A DNA stretch of 64,000 nucleotides from Bacillus sp. T3 (GTDB lineage: Bacteria; Bacillota; Bacilli; Bacillales; Cytobacillaceae). Positions 48,045 through 57,264 of the stretch are shown here, piece after piece. The position numbers were made by a program, and so were the translations under genes. The notes below the pieces were generated by a model. The model saw nothing but the letters and a program-made list of their open reading frames with translations. It had not been told where the DNA came from and ran no database searches. Where the stretch lies: the NCBI RefSeq assembly GCF_033449965.1, contig NZ_CP137761.1:3472001-3536000 (forward strand). The letters run 5' to 3'. Every line of letters begins with the position of its first letter. Positions within the stretch are counted from its first letter, which is position 1.

Positions 48045-48840
48045 CTAAAGCAAATGAAGAAAGTGCATCAAAGGTAAGACAAACAATAAGCTATCAAATC
48101 GATCTAAAATACCGCCATGTCCCAGGTAAAATCGTTCCGGAATCCTTAATGTTGTAATGACGTTTAATCGCAGACTCAACTAAGTCACCAATTTGCCCGA
48201 AAATTGAAAGCACTACTGTGATGATTAATAGCTTAATAACGGAAACATTCAAATCGCCAAAAATCGCAAATAGAAGTGCTACGATTAGTGCGCAAACAAT
48301 TCCACCAAAGAAGCCTTCGACTGTTTTTTTCGGACTGATTTCCGGCCATAATTTCTTTTTCCCAAATGCTCTCCCAATAAAATATGCTCCCGAATCCGTT
48401 GCCCAAATGATAAATAATGCATAAAAAATATACGTTAATCCCGAATCGGCTTTTCTTGTTTCCATAAAATAATAAAAGCCGATACCAATATATAATATGG
48501 ACAGAATAGAAAACGCTACATCATCAAAGGTAAAATGATTTTTTGTTATGACAGTATAAGTCATAAATAATAATACAGCAAATAATCCCAATTCTATTCT
48601 GCTATATTCAGCATTTTCCAAAAAGCTTTGAAGCTGATCTGGAAGTAAAAAAATCCACAATAGAATAAGTGATAGAACTCCAGGTACAGATAATAAGCTG
48701 AGTTTTCTCATTTTTAAAAGCTCATAGAGAGCAATCGATGCTAATAAATAGGTTAGTACAATAAACAGATTACCACCATAAATGACAATCGGCAAAAATA
48801 TAGCTGCTGCAATAACCGCTGTTACGATTCGCTGCTTCAT
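48045..48840 (-). CDS. cdsA: Phosphatidate cytidylyltransferase (one-base insertion)
   Basis: Makes CDP-diacylglycerol for phospholipids; PgsA uses the product. Several membrane helices. The family C-terminal signature is broken in print (TILPGTWRYF), but the break is at CCAGG 48122-48126. Removing the middle base gives TILPGHGGILDRFDSLLFVLP, the CdsA signature, and a stop at 48045, making 264 residues. Confidence 0.94.
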
Positions 48841-48876
48841 TTAGTTTTTCAACACCTTTTCATGTTCAGAGTGTGA

Positions 48877-49653
48877 CTACACTCCTCCAAATCTTCGCTG
48901 ACGATTCTGGTATGCTTCAACAGCTTCGACAAAATGCTCCTCACCAAAATCTGGCCATAGAACCTCTGTAAACCAAAATTCAGAATATGCAAGCTGCCAA
49001 AGCATAAAATTACTTAGTCGGATTTCCCCACTTGTCCGTATTAATAAATCTGGGTCAGACATATTAGATGTCATTAAATAAGAAGAAAAGATTTCTTCGG
49101 ACAATTCTTCTTTATTTAGTATACCATCTTGGCAATCATTTAAGACCTGCTTAACCGCATCAACAATTTCGGCTCTGCTGCCATAGTTCAACGCAAAGTT
49201 TAATACTAGTCCTGTATTTTCCTTTGTTTCATTCATTGCTTTTTCAATTGCTCTAGTTGTATGCCCAGGCAAATTTTCTTTGTACCCCATCATCGTTACT
49301 CTAACATTTTCTTCGATAAGCTCTGGTAAGAAAGTACCTAAAAACTCTTCTGGAAGTTTTAATAAATAATCAACTTCTGTTTTTGGACGCTTCCAATTTT
49401 CAGTTGAGAACGCATATAGGGTAAGGGTTTTGACCCCCATCTGGCTCGCTAATTTAGTTATTTTCCGAACGACCTTCATTCCTTCATGATGACCTGCTAC
49501 TCGTGGTAAGGCACGTTTTTTGGCCCATCTGCCATTACCATCCATAATAATGGCTACATGTGAAGGAACTGGCTGTTCTTTAATTTGTACCATTCGCTCT
49601 CGGAGACTGGAAGAGTGCTGCTGATTCTTCCACAGCTTTATTTTATTTAACAT
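48877..49653 (-). CDS. uppS: Undecaprenyl diphosphate synthase
   Basis: 258 residues. AIIMDGNGRWAKKR and the C-terminal LLIRTSGEIRLSNFMLWQ are the cis-prenyltransferase signatures. It supplies the C55 lipid carrier for wall synthesis. The 280-base gap upstream holds only the frr terminator and AT-rich DNA. Confidence 0.96.
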   Translation of the reverse strand: MLNKIKLWKNQQHSSSLRERMVQIKEQPVPSHVAIIMDGNGRWAKKRALPRVAGHHEGMKVVRKITKLASQMGVKTLTLYAFSTENWKRPKTEVDYLLKLPEEFLGTFLPELIEENVRVTMMGYKENLPGHTTRAIEKAMNETKENTGLVLNFALNYGSRAEIVDAVKQVLNDCQDGILNKEELSEEIFSSYLMTSNMSDPDLLIRTSGEIRLSNFMLWQLAYSEFWFTEVLWPDFGEEHFVEAVEAYQNRQRRFGGV

Positions 49654-49880
49654 AAGTTAGCTTCCTCCAAAAAAATTAATCTGAACCTTCATCTTCTCAA
49701 AAAACTTTAGCAGTCCGAAAGATATAGAAGGTAATTACCATATTATTCACATGCTCTTATCATACCAAAAACAGAATAAGATATCTCTATAAAAGAGTAT
49801 GTACATGGACCAAATTTCAGAATTAAGGGTCATAAGAAAGGGTGATTTGTCTGAGCCTTTTATGTCCGAAGTAAATTACT

Positions 49881-49908
49881 AAAAAAAAACCCCCTATAAC
49901 AAGAGGGT
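49881..49908 (-). terminator. Terminator after frr
   Basis: Stem ACCCTC/GGGGGT type (one G-T pair) followed by nine T on the minus strand. Confidence 0.85.
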
Positions 49909-49933
49909 CTTATGTCTTTAAGTCAATAATTAA

Positions 49934-50491
49934 TTAAACTTCCAAAACTTCTTTTTCTTTTTCTTTAGTGATTTGGTCAATTTTGCTAATATAATCATCT
50001 GTTAGTTTTTGAATATCCTCAGAGTAGCCACGAAGTTCATCTTCAGTAATTTCTCCGCCTTTTTCAAGCTTTTTCAGATCATCATTAGCATCACGTCGTA
50101 TGTTACGAACCGCAACTTTTGCTTCTTCAGAGTCTTTTTTAATGACCTTTACAAGCTCTTTACGACGTTCTTCTGTTAACTGAGGTATCGTTAAGCGAAT
50201 AATATTTCCATCATTTGAAGGTGTTAACCCAAGGTCCGATTTTAAAATCGCTTTTTCAATGTCCCCTAAGACAGATTTATCATAAGGCTGGATAACCAAA
50301 AGACGAGCTTCGGGAACAGAAATTCCGGCAAGCTGATTCACAGGAGTTGGCGCACCGTAATAATCAATTGAAAGTCTATCAAGCAATGATGCATTGGCTC
50401 TACCCGCACGAATACTAGCAAGCTCGCGCGTATAAGCTGAAATGGCTTTTGTCATTCTTTCTTTTGCGTTAGCAAGAACTTGTTTTGGCAT
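49934..50491 (-). CDS. frr: Ribosome recycling factor
   Basis: 185 residues, coiled-coil RRF fold (AISAYTRELASIRAGRANASLLD, LTEERRKELVKVIKKDSEEAKVAVRN). It splits post-termination ribosomes together with EF-G. Two bases after pyrH. Confidence 0.97.
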   Translation of the reverse strand: MPKQVLANAKERMTKAISAYTRELASIRAGRANASLLDRLSIDYYGAPTPVNQLAGISVPEARLLVIQPYDKSVLGDIEKAILKSDLGLTPSNDGNIIRLTIPQLTEERRKELVKVIKKDSEEAKVAVRNIRRDANDDLKKLEKGGEITEDELRGYSEDIQKLTDDYISKIDQITKEKEKEVLEV

Positions 50492-50493
50492 GA

Positions 50494-51216
50494 TTATTTC
50501 CCCCTTACAATCGTTCCGATCGTTTCACCAGTCACGACACGTTTAATATTTCCTTTTTCCATAATAGAGAAGACAATTAATGGAATGTCATTGTCCATAC
50601 ATAATGATGATGCTGTGGAATCCATTACTGCTAATCCTTCTTTCAGCACATCTAGATAAGACAACTCATCGTATTTTTTTGCATTTTTGTCGATGCGAGG
50701 GTCTGCAGAATATACCCCATCAACATTATTTTTTGCCATTAAGATTACATCCGCTTCTATTTCAGCAGCACGTAAGGCAGCAGTGGTATCAGTAGAGAAA
50801 TATGGATTCCCCGTACCAGCTGCAAATATGACAACGCGTTTCTTTTCTAAATGACGGATTGCCCGACGACGAATGTATGGTTCTGCCACTTGTCGCATTT
50901 CGATGGAAGTTTGAACACGGGTTTCAATTCCACCTTGCTCAAGGCTATCCTGCAGTGCAAGTGAGTTCATCACTGTTGCTAGCATTCCCATATAATCTGC
51001 TGTTGCTCGGTCCATTCCCATCTCGCTGCCAATCTTGCCACGCCAAATGTTTCCACCGCCAACAACAACAGCTACTTCCACACCTAATTCGGCAATCTCT
51101 TTTACTTGATCTGCGATTGACTTAATTACAGCAGGATTAATTCCAAAACCTGCATCACCCGCTAATGCTTCACCACTTAATTTTAATACTACGCGTTTAT
51201 ATTTAGGGCTGCTCAT
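50494..51216 (-). CDS. pyrH: UMP kinase
   Basis: 240 residues, amino-acid-kinase fold (VVLKLSGEALAGD, VVVGGGNIWRG, DSTASSLCMDNDIP). Phosphorylates UMP to UDP. Standard place between tsf and frr. Confidence 0.97.
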   Translation of the reverse strand: MSSPKYKRVVLKLSGEALAGDAGFGINPAVIKSIADQVKEIAELGVEVAVVVGGGNIWRGKIGSEMGMDRATADYMGMLATVMNSLALQDSLEQGGIETRVQTSIEMRQVAEPYIRRRAIRHLEKKRVVIFAAGTGNPYFSTDTTAALRAAEIEADVILMAKNNVDGVYSADPRIDKNAKKYDELSYLDVLKEGLAVMDSTASSLCMDNDIPLIVFSIMEKGNIKRVVTGETIGTIVRGK

Positions 51217-51274
51217 AAAAACATAGAACCTCCAATTGTATGCAATTCAATTTTTACCTGTGTTTAAATTTGTT

Positions 51275-51339
51275 TGTTGATTTCCGCTCCAGGTGCTCCC
51301 TTTCCGCAGGGGAGTCTCGCACCTTCCGCTTCAATCAAC
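51275..51339. repeat. Interspersed repeat, family A, 65-bp copy
   Basis: TGTTGATTTCCGCTCCAGGTGCTCCCTTT... to ...CGCACCTTCCGCTTCAATCAAC. It matches the ends of the 129-bp copy but lacks about 64 bp of its middle. It lies in the tsf-pyrH gap. Confidence 0.78.
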
Positions 51340-51390
51340 TTAGCAGACAAAATCAACATCAGGTATTAACAGTTTTACCTCTTAAAAATA

Positions 51391-51409
51391 GGGAACACAC
51401 TGTGTCCCC
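51391..51409 (-). terminator. Hairpin after tsf
   Basis: GGGAACACA/TGTGTCCCC imperfect stem followed by TATTTTTAA on the minus strand. Confidence 0.6.
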
Positions 51410-51474
51410 TATAACAATCATTAAAGCGAATGTTTATTTAGCTAGGAGATATGCCTAGTAAATCACGCTTAACA

Positions 51475-52356
51475 TTATTTTTTCACTTGGTTCATAACTT
51501 CTTCAGCGAAGTTGTCTTCGCGTTTTTCCATACCTTCGCCTACTTCATAGCGTACGAATTCACGGATTGTAGCACCTTTAGATTCAACAAATTGACGAAC
51601 CTTTTGGTCTGGGTTTTTAACGAAAGTTTGGTCAAGAACACAAACGTCTTCGAAGTATTTGCCAAGACGACCTTCAACCATTTTCGCAACGATATTTTCT
51701 GGCTTGCCTTCGTTAAGAGCTTGTTGAGTTAATACTTGACGCTCACGCTCAACTTCATCTTGTGACACTTGATCACGAGATACGTATTTAGGGTTAAGTG
51801 CTGCGATATGCATAGATACATCTTTAGCAGCTGCTTCTTCAGTAGTTCCTTCAAGAACAGTTAACACGCCGATACGTCCGCCAGCATGTAAGTAAGCACC
51901 AAATGCATCAGCATCTGTTTTTGTTACAACTGCGAAACGACGTAGGCTTAGCTTTTCACCAATTTTAGCAATTGCTGCATTGATATGGTCAGCTAAAGTT
52001 GCACCGTTTTCCATTGTTTGAGCTTCAGCTTCTTCAACTGATGCTGGTTGGTTTTTAAGAAGGTGTTGGCCTAATTCTTTAACTAGAACTTGGAAGCCTT
52101 CATTTTTCGCAACGAAGTCAGTTTCAGAGTTTACTTCAAGGATAACAGCTACATTTCCTTCTGATACGATTGAAGTGATTCCTTCTGCAGCAATACGGTC
52201 AGATTTATTCGCAGCTTTTGCGATTCCTTTTTCACGTAGGAAATCGATTGCTTTTTCCATATCACCATTAGTTTCTGTAAGGGCCTTTTTGCAATCCATC
52301 ATGCCGGCACCAGTTTTTTCACGAAGTTCTTTTACCATTTGAGCGGTAATAGCCAT
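51475..52356 (-). CDS. tsf: Elongation factor Ts
   Basis: 293 residues. The N-terminal UBA-like part (LREKTGAGMMDCKKAL) and VNSETDFVAKNE are family signatures. Exchanges nucleotide on EF-Tu. Follows rpsB after a terminator-like hairpin. Confidence 0.97.
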   Translation of the reverse strand: MAITAQMVKELREKTGAGMMDCKKALTETNGDMEKAIDFLREKGIAKAANKSDRIAAEGITSIVSEGNVAVILEVNSETDFVAKNEGFQVLVKELGQHLLKNQPASVEEAEAQTMENGATLADHINAAIAKIGEKLSLRRFAVVTKTDADAFGAYLHAGGRIGVLTVLEGTTEEAAAKDVSMHIAALNPKYVSRDQVSQDEVERERQVLTQQALNEGKPENIVAKMVEGRLGKYFEDVCVLDQTFVKNPDQKVRQFVESKGATIREFVRYEVGEGMEKREDNFAEEVMNQVKK

Positions 52357-52442
52357 AATAAAATTCCTCCTTATAATAACTATGTATTATTTTTTACAAT
52401 TTTTTGTGTTACTAAACTTACGATAGGACTTATTATCTTTAA

Positions 52443-52479
52443 AAAAAGGTGATAAAGGGTGCTCCCTCTTATCACCTTT
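52443..52479 (-). terminator. Hairpin between rpsB and tsf
   Basis: Perfect 12-bp stem AAAAGGTGATAA/TTATCACCTTTT. Probably a partial terminator that sets the S2:EF-Ts ratio. Confidence 0.85.
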
Positions 52480-52502
52480 TCTAGTAGTACTAAAACGAAA
52501 AA

Positions 52503-53201
52503 TTAAGCTGTAACTTCTTCACCTTGTTTAGCTTCAAGGATAGCATCTGCCATTTTACCAGTTAAAAGTTTAACAGCGCGGATTGCATCATCGTTTGCTG
52601 GGATTACATAATCGATTTCATCCGGATCACAGTTTGTATCAACGATACCTACGATTGGAATGTTCAATTTATGTGCTTCAGCTACTGCAATACGCTCTTT
52701 ACGAGGGTCAATGATGAACAATGCATCAGGAAGGCCCTTCATGTCTTTAATACCACCAAGGAACTTTTCTAAACGTTCTTGTTCTTTTCTTAATTGAACT
52801 ACTTCTTTTTTAGGAAGAACTTCAAAAGTACCATCTTCTGACATTCTTTCGATATCTTTTAAGCGAGCAATACGCTTTTGGATTGTTTCGAAGTTTGTTA
52901 AAGTACCACCTAACCAACGTTGGTTAACGAAGTACATACCAGAACGAGCTGCTTCTTCTTTAACAGAATCTTGAGCTTGTTTCTTAGTACCTACGAAAAG
53001 GATTTTACCGCCGTTACCAGCTAGCTCCTTAACGAAGTTGTAAGCTTCTTCAACCTTTTTAACTGTTTTTTGAAGGTCGATGATGTAGATGCCGTTACGC
53101 TCTGTGAAGATATATTTCTTCATTTTTGGGTTCCAACGGCGAGTTTGGTGTCCGAAGTGTACACCAGCTTCAAGCAATTGCTTCATAGAAATGACTGACA
53201 T
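52503..53201 (-). CDS. rpsB: 30S ribosomal protein S2
   Basis: 232 residues. Signatures EAGVHFGHQTRRWNPKM, PDALFIIDPRKE and VGIVDTNCDPDEIDYVIP. AGGAGG precedes the ATG. In B. subtilis the fla/che operon lies between codY and rpsB; here they are neighbours. Confidence 0.97.
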   Translation of the reverse strand: MSVISMKQLLEAGVHFGHQTRRWNPKMKKYIFTERNGIYIIDLQKTVKKVEEAYNFVKELAGNGGKILFVGTKKQAQDSVKEEAARSGMYFVNQRWLGGTLTNFETIQKRIARLKDIERMSEDGTFEVLPKKEVVQLRKEQERLEKFLGGIKDMKGLPDALFIIDPRKERIAVAEAHKLNIPIVGIVDTNCDPDEIDYVIPANDDAIRAVKLLTGKMADAILEAKQGEEVTA

Positions 53202-53312
53202 GTTTTGTTTCCTCCTAAAGGTTTTTGTTTTCCTCCGCTAAGTTCATCTTTAATCGGAAACTGAAATTACAGCACCTGCCGATTAAATCCGTTAGCGTGT
53301 GTATTAACACCA
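53202..53312 (-). ncRNA. Structured rpsB leader
   Basis: About 110-nt untranslated leader between the candidate promoter and rpsB. It contains a 9-bp stem TTTAATCGG/CCGATTAAA (53249-53287) and a small GTGTTAATACAC hairpin near the 5' end. S2 autoregulatory leaders are known in bacteria; whether this is that type needs an Rfam search. Confidence 0.5.
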
Positions 53313-53318
53313 TGAACT

Positions 53319-53347
53319 AATATAGCATAAGTGATAGTGACAATCAA
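53319..53347 (-). promoter_or_regulatory. Candidate SigmaA promoter of rpsB
   Basis: Minus-strand TTGATT (53342-53347), 17-base spacer, TATATT (53319-53324). Good spacing and near-consensus boxes. Confidence 0.65.
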
Positions 53348-53381
53348 GTTAAACTAGTCTATCAATAAAAAAATTATTAAA

Positions 53382-53412
53382 AAACCAAGTGACTGTCATA
53401 GTCACTTGGTTT
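53382..53412 (-). terminator. Terminator after codY
   Basis: Perfect 13-bp stem AAACCAAGTGACT/AGTCACTTGGTTT, overlapping no gene, seven bases beyond the codY stop. It ends the xerC-hslV-hslU-codY operon. Confidence 0.9.
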
Positions 53413-53418
53413 GATGGA

Positions 53419-54198
53419 TTAGTTAGATTTTAATTTTTCAAGCTCAACAAGAAATTTGTCATTAAGAACTTTTATGTAAGTTCCTTTCATTCCTAGTGAA
53501 CGAGATTCAATGACACCAGCACTTTCTAGTTTACGAAGTGCATTAACAATAACGGAACGTGTAATACCAACACGATCTGCAATTTTAGAAGCTACTAATA
53601 AGCCTTCATTTCCGTTTAATTCTTCAAAAATATGTTCAATTGCTTCTAATTCACTATAAGATAGTGAGCTAATTGCCATTTGAACAACTGCTTTGCTGCG
53701 AGCTTCTTCTTCAATCTCTTCAGCTTTCTCACGAAGAATTTCCATTCCAACAACTGTTGCACCATATTCTGCAAGGATTAAATCATCATCATGGAATTGC
53801 TCTTCTAAGCGTGAAAGGATTAAAGTTCCTAAGCGCTCTCCACCGCCGATAATCGGAACGATTGTTGTTAAACCAGCATTAAATAATGACTTGTTTTCAA
53901 CTGGAAAAGCTGTATATTCACTTTCAATATCAATATTTGAAGAAGTTTCTTGAATATTGAAAAGACTTTTTGTATAGTCTTCAGGAAATTGACGATCTTC
54001 AAGCATCTTTTTCATACGATCATTCTCGATTGATTGCTTAATAGCAAAACCTAATAATTTACCACGGCGACTAACCACAAATACGTTTGCTTCAATAACA
54101 TTTCGTAATGTTTCGGCCATTTCCTTGAAGTTTACAGGTTTCCCTGCAGCTCTTTGTAGCATTGCGTTGATTGTTCTTGTTCTAGTTAATAACTCCAT
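53419..54198 (-). CDS. codY: Global regulator CodY
   Basis: 259 residues, the usual Bacillus length. N-terminal GAF domain senses branched-chain amino acids; the C-terminal winged helix reads ASKIADRVGITRSVIVNALRK. With GTP it represses nutrient-limitation genes. Last gene of the cod operon. Confidence 0.97.
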   Translation of the reverse strand: MELLTRTRTINAMLQRAAGKPVNFKEMAETLRNVIEANVFVVSRRGKLLGFAIKQSIENDRMKKMLEDRQFPEDYTKSLFNIQETSSNIDIESEYTAFPVENKSLFNAGLTTIVPIIGGGERLGTLILSRLEEQFHDDDLILAEYGATVVGMEILREKAEEIEEEARSKAVVQMAISSLSYSELEAIEHIFEELNGNEGLLVASKIADRVGITRSVIVNALRKLESAGVIESRSLGMKGTYIKVLNDKFLVELEKLKSN

Positions 54199-54297
54199 TA
54201 ATTCTTCCTCCTATGTGCTTCGAACAAACATCATATTTTGTTGTATTTTTCTCTATTTAACCTATTAGGTTGTTGCACCTAATTGATTTTTACCTTG

Positions 54298-55710
54298 TTA
54301 AAGGATAAATTGACTTAAATCTTTATCTCTAGAAATGGCGCCGAGTTTTTCTTCAACGTATTGAGGTGTAATCGCGATTTTCTCCAACGTAATATCTGGT
54401 GCTTCAAAAGATAAATCTTCTAGAAGCTTTTCAAGGATCGTGTGTAACCGTCTTGCTCCAATATTATCTGTGTCTTGATTCACTTCAAATGCCACTTCTG
54501 CAATCTTACGAATAGCATCGTCAGAAAATTCAATTTGTATACCTTCTGTTTCCAATAATGCTTGATATTGTTTAGTTAAGGCATTATCTGGTTCGATTAA
54601 AATCTTTACAAAATCATCAACCGTTAATTTTGTCAGCTCTACCCGAATCGGGAAACGCCCTTGTAATTCTGGAATTAAATCTGATGGCTTTGCCATATGA
54701 AAGGCACCGGCAGCAATGAATAATATATAATCGGTTTTTACCGAACCATATTTGGTCACAACCGTTGAACCCTCAACTACAGGAAGGATATCACGCTGGA
54801 CGCCTTCCCTCGAAACATCGGCAGAAGATCCACCATTATTCTTACTAGCAATTTTATCGATTTCATCAATGAAGATGATTCCTGTTTGTTCAGCACGCCG
54901 AACAGCTTCAGTTGTCACTTCATCCATGTCAATCAATTTCTGAGCTTCTTCATTAGTTAATACTTTACGTGCCTCACTAACTGTAAGCTTCCGTTTTTTT
55001 CGGCGCTTTGGCATTAAATTGCTTAATGCATCCTGCATATTCATTCCCATTTGCTCCATGCCAGAGCCTTGAAGCATGTCAAACATTGATGGCTGTTGTT
55101 CTTCTACTTCAACTGATACGACTTCATTCTCAAGACTGCCTGCTGCAAGTTTTTCTTGGACGGATTTCCGCTTTTCGAAATTTGATTCTTCTTCAACAGA
55201 ATCATGATCGTTTTGATCTGACTGTGAAGAATTGCCTCCACCGAACAACATTTCGAGCGGATTCTTGTAGGTTGATGACTTTTTAGCCGTTGGAACCAGT
55301 AAGTCAATTAATCTACGGTTAGCATTTTCCTCAGCACGGTCCTTTACTTTTATCATTTTCTCCTCTTTGACAAGGCGAACAGAGGTTTCAACTAAGTCTC
55401 GAACCATTGATTCAACGTCACGGCCCACATACCCTACTTCGGTAAATTTTGTAGCCTCAACCTTAATAAATGGTGCCCCGACTAGTTTAGCCATTCTTCG
55501 TGCGATTTCTGTCTTACCGACCCCAGTAGGACCAATCATTAAGATATTTTTCGGAACTATTTCCTCACGAAGCTGCTCAGACAGTAAGTTACGGCGATAG
55601 CGATTTCTTAGAGCAACAGCAACCGCTTTCTTTGCGTCCTTTTGTCCGACGATATATTGATCAAGTCTTTCAACGATTTGACGAGGGGTTAAATTCATTG
55701 TTTTTCCCAT
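54298..55710 (-). CDS. hslU: HslU (ClpY) AAA+ unfoldase
   Basis: 470 residues. Walker A GPTGVGKTEIARR near 60, Walker B IIFIDEIDKIAS, an I domain between them, and a C-terminal tail ending LSQFIL that docks into HslV. ATP-dependent partner of HslV. 20 bases after hslV. Confidence 0.96.
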   Translation of the reverse strand: MGKTMNLTPRQIVERLDQYIVGQKDAKKAVAVALRNRYRRNLLSEQLREEIVPKNILMIGPTGVGKTEIARRMAKLVGAPFIKVEATKFTEVGYVGRDVESMVRDLVETSVRLVKEEKMIKVKDRAEENANRRLIDLLVPTAKKSSTYKNPLEMLFGGGNSSQSDQNDHDSVEEESNFEKRKSVQEKLAAGSLENEVVSVEVEEQQPSMFDMLQGSGMEQMGMNMQDALSNLMPKRRKKRKLTVSEARKVLTNEEAQKLIDMDEVTTEAVRRAEQTGIIFIDEIDKIASKNNGGSSADVSREGVQRDILPVVEGSTVVTKYGSVKTDYILFIAAGAFHMAKPSDLIPELQGRFPIRVELTKLTVDDFVKILIEPDNALTKQYQALLETEGIQIEFSDDAIRKIAEVAFEVNQDTDNIGARRLHTILEKLLEDLSFEAPDITLEKIAITPQYVEEKLGAISRDKDLSQFIL

Positions 55711-55730
55711 TTAATCTAGTCTCCTTTCGT

Positions 55731-56273
55731 TTAAAGCTCTTCAACAATAATATTGTCATTAGTATAAACACATATTTCAGATGCAATTTCCAAGGCGGAA
55801 CGCGCGATTTCTTTTGCCGTTAAATGGTCACCAGTATATTTTTTTAATGCACGACCAGCAGCCAGTGCATAATTGCCACCAGAACCAATCGCCAGTATTC
55901 CATCATCTGGCTCAATCACTTCACCTGTACCTGAGATTAGCAGCAAATCATGCTCATTCATGACAATGAGCATAGCCTCTAAACGCCGAAGGACTTTATC
56001 GCTTCGCCATTGCTTGGCTAATTCAACTGCTGCCCTTTGAAGATTTCCATTATACTCTTCAAGCTTGATTTCAAACATTTCAAACAACGAAAAGGCATCT
56101 GCTACAGAACCTGCAAAACCAGCAATTACTTTTCCATTAAACAGTTTTCTTACTTTTCGCGCTGTGTGTTTCATCACTACTGCATTACCAAATGTAACTT
56201 GACCATCACCAGCCATAGCACATTTTCCATGATGGTGAACTGCAAAAATAGTCGTTGCATGTATTTGAGACAT
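55731..56273 (-). CDS. hslV: HslV (ClpQ/CodW) protease, N-terminal Ser type
   Basis: 180 residues, proteasome-beta-like fold (GDGQVTFGNAVVMKHTARKVR, AGFAGSVADAFSLFE). It begins MSQIHATTIFAV: after Met removal Ser is first, as in B. subtilis CodW, where Ser replaces the usual Thr nucleophile. Degrades proteins with HslU. Confidence 0.95.
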   Translation of the reverse strand: MSQIHATTIFAVHHHGKCAMAGDGQVTFGNAVVMKHTARKVRKLFNGKVIAGFAGSVADAFSLFEMFEIKLEEYNGNLQRAAVELAKQWRSDKVLRRLEAMLIVMNEHDLLLISGTGEVIEPDDGILAIGSGGNYALAAGRALKKYTGDHLTAKEIARSALEIASEICVYTNDNIIVEEL

Positions 56274-56297
56274 GTAACAATCCCCTTTCGCCTGAGC

Positions 56298-57203
56298 TTA
56301 TGCTCTAGGATGATGAGACATATACGTATTCCGTAGAAATTCTTTTGTAACATGTGTATATATTTGGGTCGATGATAAAAATGAATGGCCTAACAGTTCT
56401 TGAACTGTACGCATATCAGCACCATTGTTTAAAAGATGTGTGGCAAAGGTATGACGTAGCATGTGCGGATGAATTTTTCCATTTAAAGCCGATTTATCCA
56501 TTAAGTTGTTTAAAATGGTTCGGACACCGCGGGTAGTCAAAGGACCACCTCGAAAATTCACAAATAAAGTATCATGATCTTTTTTATTGCTTGAAAGAAT
56601 TTGTTGTCTCTCATGATGTATATATTGTTCTAAAGCCTCATGAGCAAAGCTGCCAAATGGCACATACCTTTGCTTTTTTCCTTTTCCATGAACAAGGACA
56701 GTAGAAACGAACATATCTAAATCCTTCAATTTTATATGGCAAATTTCACTAACGCGAATACCAGTTGCGTACAAAAGCTCCAATAATGCTTTGTTTCTCT
56801 GCCCAAGCGGAGTCGAATCGTCACACGCTTTGAAAAGTTCGTCCAGTTCTGATTCGTAAAAAAAAGAAGGAATTCGCTTTTCCATTTTTGGGGTTGAGAC
56901 TAAAGAAAAAGGATTATGATCAACCATTTCTTCCCGAAGCAAAAATTTATAAAAGCTTCGTAAACAGGAGATTCTTCTTGCCACTGTTTTACGAGCAAGC
57001 TTTTTATCATAAAGCATAGTTAAATACAGGCGAATATCCGCATATTGGACTGCATTTAAGCTTTCAATTGCTTGCTCAGACATGAACATAAAGAATTCTC
57101 TAATATCACGCTGATAATGTTCAATTGTATATTCTGAAGAATTTTTCTCGATTTGTAAATATTCAATAAATAACTGTACTGAAACGTTCACATTTCTCGT
57201 CAA
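56298..57203 (-). CDS. xerC: Tyrosine recombinase XerC (CodV)
   Basis: About 301 residues. Catalytic residues are visible: ATGIRVSEI (Arg), HPHMLRHTFATHLL (HxxR), the later His in LLGH, and QIYTHVTKEFL (Tyr). Resolves chromosome dimers at dif. I chose the TTG at 57203, preceded by GAGGTG; the longer ORF from 57239 has no binding site. First gene of the cod operon. Confidence 0.94.
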   Translation of the reverse strand: MTRNVNVSVQLFIEYLQIEKNSSEYTIEHYQRDIREFFMFMSEQAIESLNAVQYADIRLYLTMLYDKKLARKTVARRISCLRSFYKFLLREEMVDHNPFSLVSTPKMEKRIPSFFYESELDELFKACDDSTPLGQRNKALLELLYATGIRVSEICHIKLKDLDMFVSTVLVHGKGKKQRYVPFGSFAHEALEQYIHHERQQILSSNKKDHDTLFVNFRGGPLTTRGVRTILNNLMDKSALNGKIHPHMLRHTFATHLLNNGADMRTVQELLGHSFLSSTQIYTHVTKEFLRNTYMSHHPRA

Positions 57204-57264
57204 TTTAGCCACCTCACAAGGGCTACTAAATATTATCATAATAAATAGGGCATTACAAGAAACT

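Noticed and set aside
1840..48840. Treating pgsA, ymfI, ymfJ, ymfH, nupP, ymfC, spoIIIE, dapG, polC and cdsA as pseudogenes or split genes
   Set aside because: Several are essential, the sequence on both sides of every break is fully conserved, and all share the same CCWGG context. Artefact is far more likely.
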